From the NCBI RefSeq assembly GCF_018614035.1, contig NZ_JAGGPA010000053.1:1-32865 (forward strand): a DNA stretch of 32,865 nt. The letters run 5' to 3'. Under the pieces are notes generated by a model, which saw only the letters and a program-made list of their open reading frames with translations, was not told the DNA's origin and did no database searches. Of the stretch, positions 30,664 to 32,865 are shown in pieces. The position numbers were made by a program, and so were the translations under genes. Within the stretch, counting starts at the first letter, position 1. Each line of letters starts with the position of its first letter. The stretch comes from Streptomyces sp. ISL-96. GTDB lineage: Bacteria; Actinomycetota; Actinomycetes; Streptomycetales; Streptomycetaceae.

Positions 30664-32576
30664 GTACGGACCGTACTGTTCCCGGCACCGGCACCGGCAC
30701 CGGCACCGGCACCTCCGCCGTGCCCGAGCGCAAGGGCCCGGCCCCGCAGCGGGGCGTGCCAGGCACCCCCGCCGCCCCGCCGCTCGAACGGTCCCTCGAC
30801 TTCCGGCTCTCCGGCCTGCGCCTGCTGAAGACGATGGCTCCCGAGCGGCCCCTGCTCCTCGTCCTCCTCGCGGCGGGTGTCGCGGCCGTCGCTCTGGCCG
30901 TACTGAGCCCGAAGATCCTGGGCCACGCGACGGACCTCGTGGTGGCAGGCGTCACCGGCCGCCCGGCGGGCATCGACTTCCGGGCGGTGGGGGAAGTCCT
31001 TGCGTTGGCCCTCGCGGTGACGATGGGCTCCGCCCTCTTCATCTGGGTGAAGCTGCGGCTGGTGATGGTGGTCGTGCAGCGGGTCGGCTACCGGCTGCGC
31101 GAGCAGGCCGAGACGAAGCTGGCGCGACTGCCTCTGTCGTACTTCGACAAGCAGCCGCGCGGCGAAGTCCTCTCCCGCACCACCAACGACATCGACAACA
31201 TCACGCAGACCATGCAGCAGGCCTTCGGTCAGATGCTGCGGGCGCTGCTGACCATCGTGGGCGTACTGGCGATGATGTTCTGGATCTCGCCGCTGCTGGC
31301 GCTGGTGGTGCTGGCGACCGTGCCGGTGTCGGTCTTCGGAGCCGTGGTCATCGGCAAGCGTGCGCAGCCGCAGTTCGTCAAGCAGTGGGCGGTGACGGGC
31401 AGACTCAACGGCCACATCGAGGAGATGTACACGGGGCACGCGCTGGTGAAGGTCTTCGGCCGCCGCGAGGAGGCGATCCGTACCTTCGAAGAGCACAACG
31501 AGGCGCTGTACGCGTCCAGCTTCAAGGCGCAGTTCATCTCGGGCGTCATCCAGCCCGCGATGTCGTTCATCGGCAACCTCAACTACGTCCTGATCGCGGT
31601 GATAGGCGGCCTGCGCGTAGCGTCAGGGTCTCTGTCGATAGGCGACATCCAGGCCTTCATCCAGTACTCGTACGAATTCAACGGACCGATCACGCAGGTC
31701 GCGGCGATGGCGAACCTCCTCCAGTCGGGCGTCGCCTCGGCGGAGCGCGTCTTCGACCTCCTCGACGCGGAGGAGGAGTCGGCGCCGCCGGCTTCACCTC
31801 TGCGGCCTGCTCGCCTCGCCCGTCCCACCGGAAAGGTGACCTTCGAGAACGTCGCCTTCCGCTACGAGCCGGCCAAACCCCTCATCGAGGACCTGACCCT
31901 GAAGGTGGAACCCGGCCAGACGGTCGCCATCGTCGGCCCGACGGGCGCGGGCAAGACGACGCTGGTGAATCTGCTGATGCGGTTCTACGAGGTGACGGGC
32001 GGCCGGATCACCCTCGACGGCACCGACATCGCCGCCATGACCCGCGAGGACCTGCGGTCGGCCATGGGGATGGTCCTCCAGGACACGTGGCTGTTCGGCG
32101 GCACGATCGCCGACAACATCGCGTACGGCGCGGCAGGCGGCGACGTCCCGGTCCCGCGCGAACGGGTGGTGGAGGCGGCAATGGCGACGTACGCCGACCG
32201 CTTCATCCGCACGCTGCCCGACGGGTACGACACGGTGATCGACGAGGAGGGCGCGAACCTGAGCGTGGGGGAGAAGCAACTGCTCACGATTGCCCGGGCG
32301 TTCCTCACCGAGCTCTCCATCCTGATCCTGGACGAGGCGACGAGCTCGGTGGACACCCGCACGGAGGTCCTTATTCAGCGCGCGATGAACTCCCTGCGCG
32401 AGGGCCGTACGTCCTTCGTCATCGCCCACCGCCTCTCGACGATCCGCGACGCGGACGTAATCCTCGTGATGGAGGACGGCGCGATAGCCGAACAGGGCAC
32501 GCACGAGCAACTCCTGGCGGTGGACGGCGCGTACGCCCGCCTCCACGCTGCGCAGTTCGCGGCGGCGGGGGTGTGA
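30660..32576 (+). CDS. ABC exporter half-transporter, catalytic-site subunit
   Basis: This 638-aa partner of the preceding gene has an N-terminal low-complexity stretch (residues ~9-18, alternating Gly-Thr, then Pro/Ala to about 44), six TM helices (~60-350), and an ATPase domain (~385-638). Walker A is GPTGAGKTT (426-434), Walker B is ILDEATSSVD with Glu559, and switch His590 is in VIAHRLSTI. The signature is LSVGE (534-538) in place of LSGGQ. Thus the catalytic site is made of this Walker A/B with the good signature of the first subunit, and the other site is degenerate. The ATG lies in the ATGA overlap. Substrate unknown. Confidence 0.94.
   Translation: MSTDRTVPGTGTGTGTGTSAVPERKGPAPQRGVPGTPAAPPLERSLDFRLSGLRLLKTMAPERPLLLVLLAAGVAAVALAVLSPKILGHATDLVVAGVTGRPAGIDFRAVGEVLALALAVTMGSALFIWVKLRLVMVVVQRVGYRLREQAETKLARLPLSYFDKQPRGEVLSRTTNDIDNITQTMQQAFGQMLRALLTIVGVLAMMFWISPLLALVVLATVPVSVFGAVVIGKRAQPQFVKQWAVTGRLNGHIEEMYTGHALVKVFGRREEAIRTFEEHNEALYASSFKAQFISGVIQPAMSFIGNLNYVLIAVIGGLRVASGSLSIGDIQAFIQYSYEFNGPITQVAAMANLLQSGVASAERVFDLLDAEEESAPPASPLRPARLARPTGKVTFENVAFRYEPAKPLIEDLTLKVEPGQTVAIVGPTGAGKTTLVNLLMRFYEVTGGRITLDGTDIAAMTREDLRSAMGMVLQDTWLFGGTIADNIAYGAAGGDVPVPRERVVEAAMATYADRFIRTLPDGYDTVIDEEGANLSVGEKQLLTIARAFLTELSILILDEATSSVDTRTEVLIQRAMNSLREGRTSFVIAHRLSTIRDADVILVMEDGAIAEQGTHEQLLAVDGAYARLHAAQFAAAGV
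30684..30713 (+). repeat. Hexanucleotide microsatellite at the 5' end of the second ABC gene
   Basis: Five perfect copies of GGCACC encode (Gly-Thr)5. Copy-number change would add or remove two residues without frameshift. Confidence 0.9.
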
Positions 32577-32645
32577 GGGCGGGGGCGGGGTCGCAAACCA
32601 AGGCTTGCTTCTGGGGGTTTCGGGCCGTCCCGGGCGCTCGAGTGT

Positions 32646-32740
32646 CGGTGGGCCGTGACGGCGCGTCAAGGGCGCTCCTGCGTCGCGTCGCTGCGCGAGA
32701 GCCCTTCGGGCTCCCCTTGACCCGCCGCCCCGGCCCACCG
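32646..32740. repeat. Nested ~95-bp palindromic element
   Basis: The outer arms CGGTGGGCCG/CGGCCCACCG (32646-32655, 32731-32740), the middle arms GTCAAGGG/CCCTTGAC (32665-32672, 32714-32721) and an inner hairpin GAGCCC-TTC-GGGCTC (32699-32713) are nested. It lies 70 bp after the ABC genes and could end their transcription. It also looks like a dispersed Streptomyces repeat. No gene is seen in 32577-32865. Confidence 0.65.
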
Positions 32741-32865
32741 CTAACGCTTGTACGGGGACGGCCCCAAGGAAAAGGCCCACACCGGGGCTCCGGGGAGTGG
32801 CGCGGGTCGGCTCGGTGGCTGTCGGGTGAGTGGGTGGGGCGCATGAGGTCTAGGCCCGGACTTCG

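Noticed and set aside
30684..30713. Phase-variable microsatellite in the ABC gene
   Set aside because: The unit is six bases, so copy change cannot shift the frame; it is reported only as a repeat.
1..32865. CRISPR array, tRNA or rRNA genes
   Set aside because: No regularly spaced repeats with unique spacers and no tRNA or rRNA signature sequences were recognised.

Overview
The window looks like a chromosomal segment of a Streptomyces or close actinomycete. G+C is very high, with strong third-position GC bias that produces long antisense shadow ORFs. GTG and TTG starts are used, and the gene families are typical of Streptomyces (PcaV-type MarR regulator, fused PcaDC, class F sortase, GlnR- and SoxR-type operators). 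No tRNA, rRNA, CRISPR array, transposase or phage gene was seen.

Layout. (1) 137-2783: a DHA2-type MFS exporter divergent from a tRNA-dihydrouridine synthase, with a strong terminator after the latter. (2) 3169-5913: pyruvate phosphate dikinase behind a 385-bp gap and followed by an 18-bp-stem terminator. (3) 6350-8547: an ArsR-like winged-helix regulator converging on a Tat-exported PhoX/DUF839 protein, which has PHO-box-like repeats in front of it. (4) 8635-14792: a tightly overlapping protocatechuate (beta-ketoadipate) operon, pcaI-J-H-G-B-DC, divergent from its MarR regulator pcaV. Two matching operator copies lie between them. No pcaF thiolase is present in the run. (5) 14813-20499: accessory enzymes, namely an SRPBCC protein, a VOC protein, two SDR oxidoreductases, a FUSC-type membrane exporter, and a TetR regulator whose operator recurs in front of the second SDR. 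(6) 20532-24701: an assimilatory nitrite reductase operon (NirB-like FAD protein, nirB, nirD) with a GlnR-box-like 38-bp element at its head. (7) 24885-28181: a TauE/SafE permease, a class F sortase with a small surface protein, and a class IV aminotransferase. (8) 28263-32576: a flavin reductase under a SoxR-box promoter, followed closely by a two-gene heterodimeric ABC exporter. The right end (32577-32865) has no gene but carries a large nested palindrome.

Most genes are ordinary. The value is in the regulatory sites that can be read directly: GlnR-like, PcaV-like, PHO-box-like, SoxR-like and TetR operators, each in front of a gene whose function fits the regulator. Several promoters also place +1 exactly on the start codon, suggesting leaderless mRNAs. 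I did not find a convincing entirely new system. The least explained items are the 18-bp-phased repeats before the FUSC exporter, the palindromic element inserted in frame in pcaB, and the leader of ppdK.
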